DNA from: Kushneria avicenniae
GTDB taxonomy: Bacteria > Pseudomonadota > Gammaproteobacteria > Pseudomonadales > Halomonadaceae
DNA: 64,000 nt
Assembly (NCBI RefSeq): GCF_900112585.1
Contig: NZ_FOLY01000002.1
Span: 62,001 to 126,000 of the forward strand
Direction: 5' to 3'
Position 1 is the first letter of the stretch; the number at the start of each line of letters is the position of its first letter. This document shows positions 54,013 to 63,596 of this stretch, in pieces. The notes beneath the pieces were generated by a model, which saw nothing but the letters and a program-made list of their open reading frames with translations, made no database searches and was not told the origin of the DNA. Made by a program: the position numbers and the translations under genes.

Positions 54013-54537
54013 TCAGCCAATGCTTTCGGCGACCTGCGGATAGTGCTCATCCACCCAGGCGCCGATCGCGTTGTGATCGCTGATGTGATGGGCATATTGC
54101 GTATGCAGGCAGCGGACCTGCTGCCAGTTGCTGATACCACCCACGCCGCGCTCGGTCAGGGCTTTTGTGAAGCCCAGGCGCTCGATCTCGTCGCGCTCCT
54201 GCGGCGTCATCAGCGCCCAGCGTCGTTGCACGTAGGCCTCATGGCTCTGACGGTAGGCTTCGCGCAGCGCCTCGTTGTCCTTGAGATGCGCTTCAAGGCG
54301 CTTGATCACACCCTCGGCTTCAAGGTGGGAAAGCGCGACGGTCAGCTCGCGGCTGCAGAGCCAGTAAAGCGTCGGGAAGGGCTTGCCCTCCACCAGTGGG
54401 GCAACGCGCAGTGCCAGCGGCGTGCCGTGGCGGTCCTCGGCACTGACGGCCTGAAGCCCTCGCGGCGTGCGCCCCAGCTGCTGTGTGATGATATCGAGCT
54501 GGGCGTCGCTGGGGGCGTGGTCGGTACGAATGATCAT
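54013..54537 (-). CDS. DUF501 protein
   Basis: A 174-residue cytoplasmic protein that matches the DUF501 family. It starts MIIRTDHAPSDAQLDIITQQLGRTPRGL, followed by the conserved PTLYWLCSRELTVALSHLEAEG and VGGISNWQQVRCLHTQYAHHI near the C-terminus. Conserved Cys and His residues (LCS, CLH, HH) could be functional, but no activity is known. The start at 54537 is supported by family match rather than by its weak ribosome site. It is divergent from the HNH gene across a 187-base gap. Confidence 0.85.
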   Translation of the reverse strand: MIIRTDHAPSDAQLDIITQQLGRTPRGLQAVSAEDRHGTPLALRVAPLVEGKPFPTLYWLCSRELTVALSHLEAEGVIKRLEAHLKDNEALREAYRQSHEAYVQRRWALMTPQERDEIERLGFTKALTERGVGGISNWQQVRCLHTQYAHHISDHNAIGAWVDEHYPQVAESIG

Positions 54538-54724
54538 GGTCGGATAAGCAGTTCGACGTGGGCCCGGGGCGCACGATCGTGAAAGGGAAAAGCAGATGCC
54601 GCTGGTATAAAAACGGACATGCATCATAGACATGGCCCCTGGCAGCGGCAAGGCACAGATCACCATCTTATACTGAGCGTCAGCCCGTCGCGATCGAGCT
54701 TCTGTTACCTGCTGCGGAGACGCC

Positions 54725-55060
54725 ATGTCACAAGGCGATGCCACTACCGGGGAGTGCTGTGCGCTGTGCGCGCGTCAGGGCGTGGCCCTGACCCGTCACC
54801 ATCTGATTCCGCGCGCCCTGCACGGGCGCAAGCGGTTTCGCAAGCGCTTCAGCCGTGAAGAGATGAAAGGCGACATCCTGATGATCTGTCGCCCCTGTCA
54901 CAACCATATTCATCGCGTGCTCAGCGAACGCGAGATGGCCGAAAGCTATCACACGCGTGACGCGCTGCTGGCCCAGCCGGATATCGCCGAGTTCGCCCGC
55001 TGGCTCTCGAATCGACCGCCCGGCTTCAAGCCCAAGTCGCCGATCAAGCGCCAGCGTTGA
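54725..55060 (+). CDS. HNH endonuclease-fold protein
   Basis: A 111-residue protein with an HNH/beta-beta-alpha-metal motif. Zinc-type pairs C12-x2-C15 and CRPCHNH enclose LTRHHLIPRALHGRK, which has the first catalytic His pair, and the second half is CHNHIHR. It is small and stand-alone, unlike restriction or intron enzymes. Similar proteins are common in Proteobacterial chromosomes and may act in DNA repair or be remnants of mobile elements; no neighbour supports either. The tail is basic (KPKSPIKRQR), which suits nucleic-acid contact. Confidence 0.85.
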   Translation: MSQGDATTGECCALCARQGVALTRHHLIPRALHGRKRFRKRFSREEMKGDILMICRPCHNHIHRVLSEREMAESYHTRDALLAQPDIAEFARWLSNRPPGFKPKSPIKRQR

Positions 55061-55076
55061 GGTGCAGGGCCGCCGG

Positions 55077-55514
55077 TCAGAGCAGGCGCTGGGCGGTGTG
55101 GTCCTGCCAGGCCCTGGCAAGGCGCGTCCTGAGCGCCGGTGCCAGCCACTGCGGCAGCGCGTCCTGCGCCTTTTCAAGGCTCTCCCAGTGGCGCAGGCGT
55201 ATCCAGGTCCACGCCCATCCATCACACTGTGATGGCGTCTGCGGCATCGGATGGGCCGGCATCTGGGACAGCAGGAAAAGGGCGCTGCGGGCGGCCCAGG
55301 CCGGCGGCTGATCGGTTCTTGACCCGGGGCTGGCCCAGCGGTGGAGGGTGTCACCATCCGGGTCGCCCTCCGGGTCGCCCAGCCGGGCAACCCGGGCGGT
55401 GTCGGCCAGGATGATCCCCAGTTTGTCCGGCGTGGTGTCGCCAATCTCGAGCCAGCGCTCGATCAGGGAAGGCAGGCCGGCCATGGCGCTGGTATAAAAG
55501 TCGCTATCGGTCAT
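55077..55514 (-). CDS. hypothetical protein
   Basis: A 145-residue soluble protein rich in Trp, Leu, Ala and Pro (for example CDGWAWTWIRLRHW). It is predicted mostly helical with no signal or membrane segment. The start at 55514 (MTDSDFYTSAM) is in a reasonable position; a GTG at 55553 is an alternative. It runs convergently with the HNH gene, 16 bases apart, and divergently from the PatB-type lyase gene. No family is recognised. Confidence 0.5.
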   Translation of the reverse strand: MTDSDFYTSAMAGLPSLIERWLEIGDTTPDKLGIILADTARVARLGDPEGDPDGDTLHRWASPGSRTDQPPAWAARSALFLLSQMPAHPMPQTPSQCDGWAWTWIRLRHWESLEKAQDALPQWLAPALRTRLARAWQDHTAQRLL

Positions 55515-55634
55515 GACATGTCTGTCTGGAAAAGTCGGCTCAAAAGGGATCACGATGCCGCCGCTATCACGACATCATGTGTTCAATCACGCTTCGGTCA
55601 GAGACTGACCGGATCTGCACTTCAGGGAGTCTGC

Positions 55635-56807
55635 ATGTCGCACGACAGTGCCGCCTTTGATTTTACGACACCGCTGGACCGGCGCGTGTACCCTACCACC
55701 AAATGGCATCTGTATGACGAGGATGTGCTGCCGCTGTGGGTGGCGGACATGGATTTTGCCGTGGCCCCGGCCATTCAGACGGCGCTGGCCGAGCGGGTGG
55801 CGCATCCGGTCTTTGGCTATACGCACGCCAGCCGTGACCTGAAGCAGGCGCTGTGCCAGTGGAGTCTGGCGCGCTATGGCTGGGAGATCGAGCCCGACTG
55901 GCAGCACTGGTTGCCCGGCGTTGTGCCGGCGCTGCACGTGGCAAGCCTTGCCCTGACCCAGCCCGGTGATGGCGTGCTGACCGTCACGCCCATCTATCCG
56001 CCCTTTTTGAAGGTGGCGGACAATACCGGACGCACGCCGCAGACGGCACCGATGCGCGCGCCAACCGAAGAGGATCCGCTATGGCGGCTGGATTTTGACG
56101 CCATGGAAGCCGCCGTCACGCCGCACACCCGGCTGCTGCTCTGGTGCCACCCGCACAATCCGACCGGGCGCGTCTTCGACCATGAAGAGCTTGCGCGACT
56201 GTCCGATTTCGTTGAACGTCACGACCTGCTGGTCTGCTCCGACGAACTGCACTGCGATCTGATTCTGGATGGCAGCGCCCACCGGCCGCTGGCGCATGCC
56301 GAGCCGCGTCTGGCGTCGCGCACCATCACGCTCTGGGCCGCCTCCAAGACCTTCAACGTGGCCGGGCTGACCAGTGCCTGCGCCGTGATCAGCGATGACG
56401 ATCTGCGGGCCCGCTTCAAGCGTGGCTGTCTCGGGTTGATGCCCTCTGACAACATCATGGGCGAGACGGCGGCTCATGCCGCTTTTGCCCACGGTGAGCC
56501 GTGGCGTCAGGGGCTGCTGGCGCAGCTGCGTGACAATCTGGCGCTGATCGAATCGTTTGTGGCGCGCTGGCCGGGCGTACACCTGAGTGCGCCTCAGGCG
56601 ACCTTTCTGGCGTGGCTGGACCTGCGCGAGGCAGGCCTTGGCGAGACCCCTCAAAAAACGGTGCTCAAGCAGGCCGGAGTGGCGCTCAACAACGGCGCCG
56701 ACTTTGGCTGGCCCGGCTTTGCCCGGCTCAATTTCGGCACCGAGCGCGCCCTGCTGGAGCAGGCCCTGATGCGGATGGACGCGCTGCTGGCGCCGTCCGG
56801 GGTGTAA
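55635..56807 (+). CDS. patB: PatB/MalY-type cystathionine beta-lyase
   Basis: A 390-residue fold type I PLP enzyme of the PatB/MalY group. LPLWVADMDFAVAPAIQTAL is the classic N-terminal motif. CHPHNPTGRVF, CSDELHCDLIL (PLP Asp) and the Schiff-base lysine in WAASKTFNVAGL follow. Members cleave cystathionine to homocysteine, pyruvate and ammonia, and may act on other cysteine conjugates; MalY also regulates the maltose system in E. coli, which need not apply. The start at 55635 has AGGGAG. It ends convergently with the YbbN gene. Confidence 0.92.
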   Translation: MSHDSAAFDFTTPLDRRVYPTTKWHLYDEDVLPLWVADMDFAVAPAIQTALAERVAHPVFGYTHASRDLKQALCQWSLARYGWEIEPDWQHWLPGVVPALHVASLALTQPGDGVLTVTPIYPPFLKVADNTGRTPQTAPMRAPTEEDPLWRLDFDAMEAAVTPHTRLLLWCHPHNPTGRVFDHEELARLSDFVERHDLLVCSDELHCDLILDGSAHRPLAHAEPRLASRTITLWAASKTFNVAGLTSACAVISDDDLRARFKRGCLGLMPSDNIMGETAAHAAFAHGEPWRQGLLAQLRDNLALIESFVARWPGVHLSAPQATFLAWLDLREAGLGETPQKTVLKQAGVALNNGADFGWPGFARLNFGTERALLEQALMRMDALLAPSGV

Positions 56808-56816
56808 AAAAACAGG

Positions 56817-56858
56817 CGTGAAAACAAAAGCGCCCGGCCCTGAGTGGGGCCGGGCGCT
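56817..56858 (-). terminator. terminator serving the ybbN gene
   Basis: AGCGCCCGGCCC / GGGCCGGGCGCT, a 12-bp stem with a six-base loop. On the minus strand it is followed by TTTTGTTTT, so it mainly ends transcription of the thioredoxin-like gene; it also insulates the convergent lyase gene. Confidence 0.85.
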
Positions 56859-56877
56859 CGGAGCCACCGCTCGGGGA

Positions 56878-57813
56878 TCAGTACAGCAGGGTAAACATGC
56901 GACGACGGTAGGCGACCGTCAGCGGATGATCGCCGCCGAGGGCGTCAAACACGCGCAGCAACGTCTTGCGCGCGGCGTCTTCTCCGTAGCTGCGATCACG
57001 TTTCATGAGCTCAAGCAGGCCCTCGAGACCGCGTTCATAGTCGCCGTCGGCCACGGCGCGCAGCGAACGCTGAAACTGCGCGTCGCTGTCATCGCGATCC
57101 GCCATGGCCTCGATCTCTTCCATAGAGAGGGCTTCGCGGGCGAAATCGATGCGAGCACGAACGCCACGTGCCTTGACGCCATCGCGGTGCTCCGGCGGCA
57201 GGGCATCAAGAATGGCGAGCGCATCGTCGAAATGACCTTCGCGGGTCATGACACCGGCCATGTCGATGCGATAGCCGTGATCATCGGGATAATCACTGAT
57301 CAGCTGTGTGAGCAGGCTGCGAGCGGTGGCCGTGTCGCCGGTCTCCAGCGCGGCCTGAACCTGCTCTTCAAGGCTCTGGCTGCCGCCTTCGGGCGCGGCG
57401 ATGTGCTTGCCGAGCCAGTCGCGCATCTGACGCTCCGGCAGGGCTTCATGCAGCTGGTCATAGAGCTGCCCCTGCATGATCAGCTTGACATCAGGCCCTG
57501 AGCGGATGCCCAGCTGAGCGGCGATCTGAGGTTGCTCCTCGATATTGAGCCTGGCCAGTACAAAGGCACCCTGATACTCGTGAGCCAGCTTTTCCAGAAC
57601 CGGTATCAGCGTCCGACAGGTCTCGCTCGAGGGGCCCCAGCTCTGCAGGAGCACGGGAATGTGCATTGACCCTTCCAGGACGACCTGCTGGAAGTTGGAC
57701 ATGTCGACATCAACGATGAACTGCGAAGCATCGGCATTGTTGCCGGCGCTCTGGCCGGACGGCGACGATGGCGCGCCCATGGGTTCACCGGTTTTGGGGT
57801 CAACGATCTGCAT
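56878..57813 (-). CDS. ybbN: co-chaperone YbbN/CnoX (thioredoxin-like with TPR tail)
   Basis: A 311-residue protein. After a Pro/Ser/Gln-rich leader of ~35 residues comes a thioredoxin fold (VDVDMSNFQQVVLEGSMHIPVLLQSWG) where the usual WCGPC is replaced by WGPSSETC, leaving a single cysteine. The C-terminal half is helical repeats (LISDYPDDHGYRIDMAGVMTREGHFDDALAILDALP). This matches E. coli CnoX, which also lacks a normal CxxC, acts as a holdase under chlorine stress and passes clients to GroEL. Only length and leader differ slightly. Confidence 0.9.
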   Translation of the reverse strand: MQIVDPKTGEPMGAPSSPSGQSAGNNADASQFIVDVDMSNFQQVVLEGSMHIPVLLQSWGPSSETCRTLIPVLEKLAHEYQGAFVLARLNIEEQPQIAAQLGIRSGPDVKLIMQGQLYDQLHEALPERQMRDWLGKHIAAPEGGSQSLEEQVQAALETGDTATARSLLTQLISDYPDDHGYRIDMAGVMTREGHFDDALAILDALPPEHRDGVKARGVRARIDFAREALSMEEIEAMADRDDSDAQFQRSLRAVADGDYERGLEGLLELMKRDRSYGEDAARKTLLRVFDALGGDHPLTVAYRRRMFTLLY

Positions 57814-57982
57814 GATGGCAAGCTCTCGCTAAAGGGGTTCACGATTTCTTTCGAAGATGAGGTTGTTTATGGCGCTGGAACCCGCCGAATTCAAGCCGCC
57901 TTGCCCAACAGGGCGTGCAGGACATGAGTGATGGCAGCGACAGAGTAGTGATCAGCGCCGAAATCCGGTCCGGGAGCACGCA

Positions 57983-58762
57983 ATGATCCTGATCAAATGG
58001 CTGAGTGGCATGATGGCGCTGGTGGCACTGCTGCTGGCCGGGCCAGCGGCCGTCTGGTGGCTGGGTGATATCGATACGCGTACCGGCTGGGCCGGTGCCG
58101 GGCGGGAATCGGTCGGTCTGGCGCCGCGGGCTGACGAGTTCAACGAGGCCGTGGTGCAGCTTTATGGCGCCCGGGCCTTCAACTGGCGTGGCGCCTTTGC
58201 CATGCACACCTGGATTGCCGTCAAGCCGGCCGGTGGGCGTACCTATACCACCCATGAGGTTCAGGGCTGGCGACGGCCCACCGTGCGCACGCGACAGGGG
58301 ATGCCGGATCGTGAATGGTTCGGCCAGCGCCCGCAGCTGCTGGCAGATCTGCGCGGGCCCCAGGCCGCGCAGGCCATCGTGCATATCGAACAGGCTGTAA
58401 GGGATTACCCCCGACCGGATCACTATCGCGTCTTTCCAGGGCCCAACAGCAACACGTTCATTGCCTGGCTGATTCGTCAGGTGCCCGAGCTCAACGTCGA
58501 GATGCCTGCGCTGGCGCTCGGCAAGGATTATCTGATCGATGACGCGCATTTGCCGAGTCGGTTTATGGCGCCTGCCCCCAGCGGCACGGGGTATCAGGTC
58601 TCTCTGTATGGCCTGTTGGGTGTCATGGCCGCACGCGATGAGGGGCTCGAGTTCAATCTGCTGGGGCTGGTGTTCGGTGTCGACCCGCTGGATCTGGCCA
58701 TCAAGCTGCCGGGCATCGGGCGGCTGGCACCGGCACCGCTGTATCGATCGCAGTATGAATGA
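57983..58762 (+). CDS. DUF3750 protein
   Basis: A 259-residue protein with an N-terminal hydrophobic helix (residues 5-27) acting as anchor. The rest is soluble and probably periplasmic. DUF3750 features include RGAFAMHTWIAVKP, YTTHEVQGWRRPTV, YRVFPGPNSNTFIAWLI and the late LLGVMAARDEGLEFNLLGLVFGVD. The NSNTF context suggests a conserved polar site; no activity is known. A GGGAGCACGCA ribosome site precedes the ATG. The 169-base gap upstream, shared with divergent ybbN, holds no gene. Confidence 0.82.
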   Translation: MILIKWLSGMMALVALLLAGPAAVWWLGDIDTRTGWAGAGRESVGLAPRADEFNEAVVQLYGARAFNWRGAFAMHTWIAVKPAGGRTYTTHEVQGWRRPTVRTRQGMPDREWFGQRPQLLADLRGPQAAQAIVHIEQAVRDYPRPDHYRVFPGPNSNTFIAWLIRQVPELNVEMPALALGKDYLIDDAHLPSRFMAPAPSGTGYQVSLYGLLGVMAARDEGLEFNLLGLVFGVDPLDLAIKLPGIGRLAPAPLYRSQYE

Positions 58763-58851
58763 GCAGGGCAGTCTTTCTGATCGACTGAAACGGCCGGTTC
58801 AGAGGCCGGCCCGGCAGGCGGTACAGGTCGGAGTCTGACAGTGTTCAGACG

Positions 58852-58881
58852 CAAAAAAGCCGACCCGTAGGTCGGCTTTGC
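58852..58881 (-). terminator. intrinsic terminator of tRNA-fMet
   Basis: On the minus strand, AAAGCCGACC / GGTCGGCTTT with a four-base loop ends in six Ts, 15 bases after the tRNA 3' end. Confidence 0.92.
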
Positions 58882-58895
58882 AAGCTGTCTGTCGA

Positions 58896-58972
<77 letters not shown>

Positions 58973-58986
58973 TCGACGTGCTGTGC

Positions 58987-59014
58987 ATCTTACGCGTTTT
59001 TTTGCCCATGTCAA
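58987..59014 (-). promoter_or_regulatory. sigma-70 promoter of tRNA-fMet
   Basis: On the minus strand TTGACA (59009-59014), a 16-base spacer, and TAAGAT (58987-58992) lie 14 bases before the tRNA 5' end. The -35 box overlaps the stop codon of the DUF349 gene (59011-59013). Confidence 0.88.
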
Positions 59015-61782
59015 TCGTCGCTGTCAATTTCCTGCAACATGGCCATGAGTGCGTTCAGCCGAGGCGAGACTGCCTGCCAGTCCTCTTCGTTGATCGGCCC
59101 GCTGGCCAGCAGCCGGTACTGCAGCTGCTCGAGCTCTTCCATGGGGTCGGAGGTGCTGCCCATGGCGTCGTTGAGTCGGGCCACCTGAACGTCCAGACGC
59201 CGCGAGGAGTCCTCGCTGTCCAGCGGGGCATCCACCAGCACGGACAGGTGCACGCGCAGGTGTTCCAGCCACTCCCGGGCCTTGGCTCGCTCACCCGTTG
59301 CACGGCGCTCATTGCGCAGCCGATGAGCTGCCAGCGCCTCGGGGGAGAGTGCCAGCGGTGTGTCAACGCTGTCGGCTGGTGCGTCTGCAATTGCCCGGCT
59401 GTCGGCGGCCACGTGGGCCTCAAGCAGCGGTTGCCACTGCTGCCAGCGATCAGCCAGTGCGCCAAGCGCCAGCCGATCGAGCCGTTCCCGACGATCACGC
59501 AGGATGCCTTCCCAGCGCTTGAGCATGCCGCCGGTGCGCGGGCCGTTGGGCAGCGGCATCAGGGCATCGGCTTCGCGTTCGGCCTCGTCAAGGGTGGCCC
59601 GGTCCGCGGCGCTGTCAGGCTGCCACTGATCCATCCGGTCAATCAGCGCCTGCATCTGATCCATACGACTGTCGCGCTGCTGTCGCTGCTGCTGGCGCCG
59701 GCTGTTGCGACGCTCGAAGATGGTGTCGCAGTGCTGGCGGAAGGCGCGCCAAAGGGTCTGCTCCTCGCCCCGGGGGGCTCGGCCGAGCTCGCGCCATCGG
59801 GTCTGGAGTGCCTTGGCCTTCTCGGCACGACGCTCGTCGTCGATATCGGCTTCTTCCAGCTCACGGATCTCGTCCACCAGCGCCTGCTTGGCCTGGGCCA
59901 CGGCGCGTGCCTGCTGATCGATCAGGGTCTGCAGGGCGCGCAGGGAGCGGGTAAAGCGCTGGCGCAGCTCGGCCTCGCGATCGCGCGGTACGGGCGACCA
60001 TTGACGCCACGCCTCACGGGCACGATCACGGATGGTGCGCAGGCTGTCGGGGTCGGAAGTGGCGGCGGTGTGGTCAATCAGCGTCTCGAGCTGCTCGCAG
60101 AGCCGTTCGCGCTCGGCGAGATTGGTTTCACGCTGCTGGTCGCGGCGCTGATAGTAATCGGTAAGCTGCTCGCGGACCCGATCGGAGGCCTGGCGAAAAC
60201 GAGTGGAACGTTCACGGGAAGCGGCGGCGTCGCCCAGCGCCTTCCAGTCCCGTACCAGTCGTCGATGCTGCTGGTCGCGCGCCGGCTCATCCAGTTCCGA
60301 CGCGGCCAGACCTTCCATGCCTTCAATCAGCTGGTCGCGCTTGGGGGCGGCGGCAAAGTTGCGCCAGTCGCGCAGTTCATGTGTGCGCTGGCCCAGCTGA
60401 CTGAGCCGTGCCTGCAGGCTGTCGCGCCGGGCCGGCGGCAGGCGGTGGCGGCGCTGCATCAGGCTGTCCAGCAGGCGGGTAGACTCCTGGAGTTCGCCGC
60501 GGTCAAGCTGGTTCTCGAGCTGATCGAGAGACTGCTGGAACTGGTCCGGGTCGATCGAGGTGCTCGATGCGGGCTCGCTGCCGGTCGGGGCAGCAGGCTC
60601 GGGCAGATGAGTCAGCAGGGTCGGGCAGGGCAGCCCCTTCGGCCAGGCGATGGTGCGTCTTGTCTGCTCGATGCTCTGATGATCCCGGGCCTCGATGGCA
60701 CTGCGCAGCGTCTCCTGGTGCGCTTCAAAGCGTTCCCATGCCGAGATCAGTTCGCTGGCCTGCTGGGTCAGTGCTTCGAAACGGCGCTGGTCTTCCTGCT
60801 CCGGGGCGATGCGGTCGGTCAGGTCACGCCACTGTTCGGCCTGAAGTTTAAAGTGCGCCTGCAGCTGGGCCACGTCCTGACCGTCCAGCGTGGTGCGATG
60901 CTCAAGATCCTTCAGCGCCTGAGTCAGCGAGCTGATGATTCGCTGGCTGTCGCGACGCGCCATGTCCATGGCCTGTTCGCGTGCCTGAGCTTCGCGCTGG
61001 GCGTTGTCATGCTCGGCCACGCGCGCACTGGTGAGCTGTTCCACCCGGTAGAACTTCTGGTTTTGCGACGCGTCGGCATCGTCCGCCAGCGACTGCCATT
61101 CGCGCACCAGATGACGATAGCGCGCCGGCAGCATGGGTTCCCACTGCTGGTCTGACAGACGGGTCATGGCGGCAATCAGATCGTCACGACGCTGCTGTCG
61201 GGCGTCCTGCTCGCGGCGCTGGTCACGGCGCTGATTGAGCCTGTCGCGGGCACTGCGCATGATCTGCTTGTCGCGGCGCGCTTCACGCGCCAGGCGCTCG
61301 AGCCCTTCATCACTGTCGATGCGACCGGCTGCCGCCTGACGGACGCCGGCAATCGAGTTCTGGCAGGCCTGCTCGATCAGGATGTTTTCATCCTCGATAC
61401 GCACCAGCGCGGCCAGTCTGAGCTGCTGGTTATCGGCATGGGTGGCCATGTGTTCGAGCAGGGTCGGGTCGGTGAGCGCGTCCATGACCTGCTGGCGCTG
61501 CTCCAGGGTCAGCAGCGTGCGCTCCCGACCGCTGAGGGTATCGCGCAGCGTGCGATAAAGCGGCGTGTCGGCCTCGAGAGTCGTCAGCAGCGTCTGGTAG
61601 TGCTCGGGGGTAGCCAGACGCTCGAGGGCGGCATGACGCACTTCCGCATTGTTATCCTGAAGCAGGGTTTCGAGCTTGTCGCGATCGCGCTCGGCGCTCA
61701 GGCTGGCAATGGCTTCCTGACGAATACGGGCATCGGCGTGACGCCAGCGCGGCGCAAACAGGCGTTGTAGAAATCCGGGCAT
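59011..61782 (-). CDS. large DUF349 coiled-coil protein
   Basis: A 923-residue cytoplasmic protein. The first ~180 residues look like HEAT-type repeats (NNAEVRHAALERLATPEHYQTLL... QQLRLAALVRIED). The remainder is mostly helical and very rich in Arg, Gln, Glu and Trp, with repeated DUF349 units recognisable by W-x2-L/W motifs and charged heptads (for example WREAWRQWSPV-like and RWRELGRAPRGEEQTLWRAFRQHCD). DUF349 proteins are scattered in Bacteria without known function. The start at 61782 (MPGFLQRLF) was chosen by domain; longer frames reach 61968. The tRNA promoter begins in its stop codon. Confidence 0.85.
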   Translation of the reverse strand: MPGFLQRLFAPRWRHADARIRQEAIASLSAERDRDKLETLLQDNNAEVRHAALERLATPEHYQTLLTTLEADTPLYRTLRDTLSGRERTLLTLEQRQQVMDALTDPTLLEHMATHADNQQLRLAALVRIEDENILIEQACQNSIAGVRQAAAGRIDSDEGLERLAREARRDKQIMRSARDRLNQRRDQRREQDARQQRRDDLIAAMTRLSDQQWEPMLPARYRHLVREWQSLADDADASQNQKFYRVEQLTSARVAEHDNAQREAQAREQAMDMARRDSQRIISSLTQALKDLEHRTTLDGQDVAQLQAHFKLQAEQWRDLTDRIAPEQEDQRRFEALTQQASELISAWERFEAHQETLRSAIEARDHQSIEQTRRTIAWPKGLPCPTLLTHLPEPAAPTGSEPASSTSIDPDQFQQSLDQLENQLDRGELQESTRLLDSLMQRRHRLPPARRDSLQARLSQLGQRTHELRDWRNFAAAPKRDQLIEGMEGLAASELDEPARDQQHRRLVRDWKALGDAAASRERSTRFRQASDRVREQLTDYYQRRDQQRETNLAERERLCEQLETLIDHTAATSDPDSLRTIRDRAREAWRQWSPVPRDREAELRQRFTRSLRALQTLIDQQARAVAQAKQALVDEIRELEEADIDDERRAEKAKALQTRWRELGRAPRGEEQTLWRAFRQHCDTIFERRNSRRQQQRQQRDSRMDQMQALIDRMDQWQPDSAADRATLDEAEREADALMPLPNGPRTGGMLKRWEGILRDRRERLDRLALGALADRWQQWQPLLEAHVAADSRAIADAPADSVDTPLALSPEALAAHRLRNERRATGERAKAREWLEHLRVHLSVLVDAPLDSEDSSRRLDVQVARLNDAMGSTSDPMEELEQLQYRLLASGPINEEDWQAVSPRLNALMAMLQEIDSDD

Positions 61783-62008
61783 GAGATCGATGTCGTTCCA
61801 GGCAACTGGCGGTGGCTGAATACCGGGCAATACGGGCGTTTTGACGTCAGGGCGATAATAACAGGCCCGGGAGCGCGTGCAGAACTTCCCTGCAGGGGCG
61901 TCGGTAACTGGCGACACCTGACAGACGCCGGCACACACCGTATGATCATGGCCCGGCAACACTATCATCGCTCAGGGCGTTCATTCATTATCCGACAGGA
62001 AACCGGGC

Positions 62009-62734
62009 ATGAGTCTCAAGGTGGATCAGACGGCCACTGCCTTTACGTTCAAGGGCGGTATGCTGCCCATGACGGTCATGGAGCTCAACAGCCCTGACCC
62101 CGAACGTATCAGTGCGCAACTGGCAGGCAAGCTTAGCCAGTCGCCGGCTTTTTTTCAGCATACGCCAGTGGTATTGAGTGTTGAAAAACTCGATGATACC
62201 GCATTGGCGCTGGAGCGTCTTTGTGCCGTGTGCCGTTCGCACAAGCTGCTGCCGGTGGCAGTCAGAGGTGGCAGCGAGGGGATCAAGCAGTCGGCATGGG
62301 CGCTGGGACTGGGCTGGTTTCCACCTCAGGAGTCTCGGGAATCGCGCACGCTTGAGTCGGTCACGCCGCCGCCTGACCGTGTCCCCGCTGCGAGCAGTGC
62401 CCCCAGCGGTGGGCGCATCTTCCGCGGGACGGTCCGTTCGGGCCAGCAGATCAGCGCCGCCGAGGGCGATCTGGTGGTGGTGGGCGCGGTCAATGCCGGG
62501 GCCGAAGTGCTGGCAGCCGGCAGTGTCCACATTTATGGCCCGCTGCGCGGGCGGGCACTGGCCGGTATCCACGGCGATCGCGACTGTGGCATCTTCTGTC
62601 ACGAGCTTCATGCCGAGCTCTTGTCGGTTGCCGGCAACTACAAGCGCCTTGAGGATATCGATCCGTCACTGCTCAATACGACGGTTCAGGTCAGACTGAG
62701 AGACAATCAGTTATCCATAGAAGCACTCGTCTGA
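62009..62734 (+). CDS. minC: septum site-determining protein MinC
   Basis: A 241-residue cell-division inhibitor. The N-terminal MinC_N domain (FTFKGGMLPMTVMELNSP) inhibits FtsZ. After a Pro/Ser linker (about residues 112-135), the C-terminal beta-helix (GTVRSGQQISAAEGDLVVVGAVNAGAEVLAAGSVHIYGPLRGRALAGIHGD) binds MinD. It starts the minCDE operon. AGGAAACC lies before the ATG at a normal distance. Confidence 0.97.
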   Translation: MSLKVDQTATAFTFKGGMLPMTVMELNSPDPERISAQLAGKLSQSPAFFQHTPVVLSVEKLDDTALALERLCAVCRSHKLLPVAVRGGSEGIKQSAWALGLGWFPPQESRESRTLESVTPPPDRVPAASSAPSGGRIFRGTVRSGQQISAAEGDLVVVGAVNAGAEVLAAGSVHIYGPLRGRALAGIHGDRDCGIFCHELHAELLSVAGNYKRLEDIDPSLLNTTVQVRLRDNQLSIEALV

Positions 62735-62777
62735 CCGCGAAGCCCCCTTACAACGCAACAGTTACAGGAAGCGCATT

Positions 62778-63596
62778 TTGGCCAGGATCATCGTCGTTAC
62801 ATCAGGAAAGGGCGGGGTCGGCAAGACCACCAGCGCGGCAGCCATCGCTACCGGTCTGGCCTTGAAAGGCAACAAGACCGTCGTTATCGATTTTGATGTG
62901 GGCCTTAGAAATCTCGATCTGATCATGGGCTGCGAGCGTCGTGTGGTCTACGACCTGGTCAATGTCATTCAGGGCGAGGCGGGTCTCAATCAGGCCATGA
63001 TCCGTGACAAGCGCACCGACAATCTGTATATCCTGCCGGCCTCGCAGACCCGCGACAAGGATGCCCTGACGCTCGAGGGCGTCGAGCAGGTGCTCGACAA
63101 GCTCTCGGAAGATTTCGACTATATCGTCTGCGATTCGCCCGCCGGCATCGAGCGCGGTGCCCAGCTGGCGATGTATTTTGCCGATGAGGCAATCGTGGTG
63201 ACCAATCCGGAAGTCTCCTCGGTGCGCGACTCCGACCGCATCCTGGGCCTTCTGGCGTCCAAGACCCGTCGTGCCGAGCAGGGACAGGACCCGGTTGTCG
63301 AGCGTCTTCTGATCACGCGCTACGACCCCAACCGGGTCGACAGCGGCGATATGCTCAACCTGGAAGACATTCAGGAAATCCTGGCGATCAAGCTGATCGG
63401 TCTGATTCCGGAATCCGAGGCCGTACTGCGTTCCTCCAACTCCGGGGTGCCGGTAACGCATGACCAGGACAGCGATGCCGGTCAGGCCTATAGTGATACG
63501 GTGGCCAGGCTTTTGGGTGATGAAAAGCCGCTACGCTTTCATCAGCTACAAAAGAAAAGTTTTCTGAGTCGGATCTTCGGCGGGGGGCGTCGGTGA
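62778..63596 (+). CDS. minD: septum site-determining ATPase MinD
   Basis: A 272-residue deviant Walker A ATPase with GKGGVGKTT at 10-18. The membrane-targeting amphipathic helix sits at the very C-terminus ([13 protein letters not shown]). The start is TTG 62778: the family begins [13 protein letters not shown] exactly at that codon, and no ATG or GTG fits upstream. With ATP it dimerises on the membrane, recruits MinC, and is released by MinE to give pole-to-pole oscillation. The gene is 43 bases after minC; its stop overlaps minE. Confidence 0.98.
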   Translation: MARIIVVTSGKGGVGKTTSAAAIATGLALKGNKTVVIDFDVGLRNLDLIMGCERRVVYDLVNVIQGEAGLNQAMIRDKRTDNLYILPASQTRDKDALTLEGVEQVLDKLSEDFDYIVCDSPAGIERGAQLAMYFADEAIVVTNPEVSSVRDSDRILGLLASKTRRAEQGQDPVVERLLITRYDPNRVDSGDMLNLEDIQEILAIKLIGLIPESEAVLRSSNSGVPVTHDQDSDAGQAYSDTVARLLGDEKPLRFHQLQKKSFLSRIFGGGRR

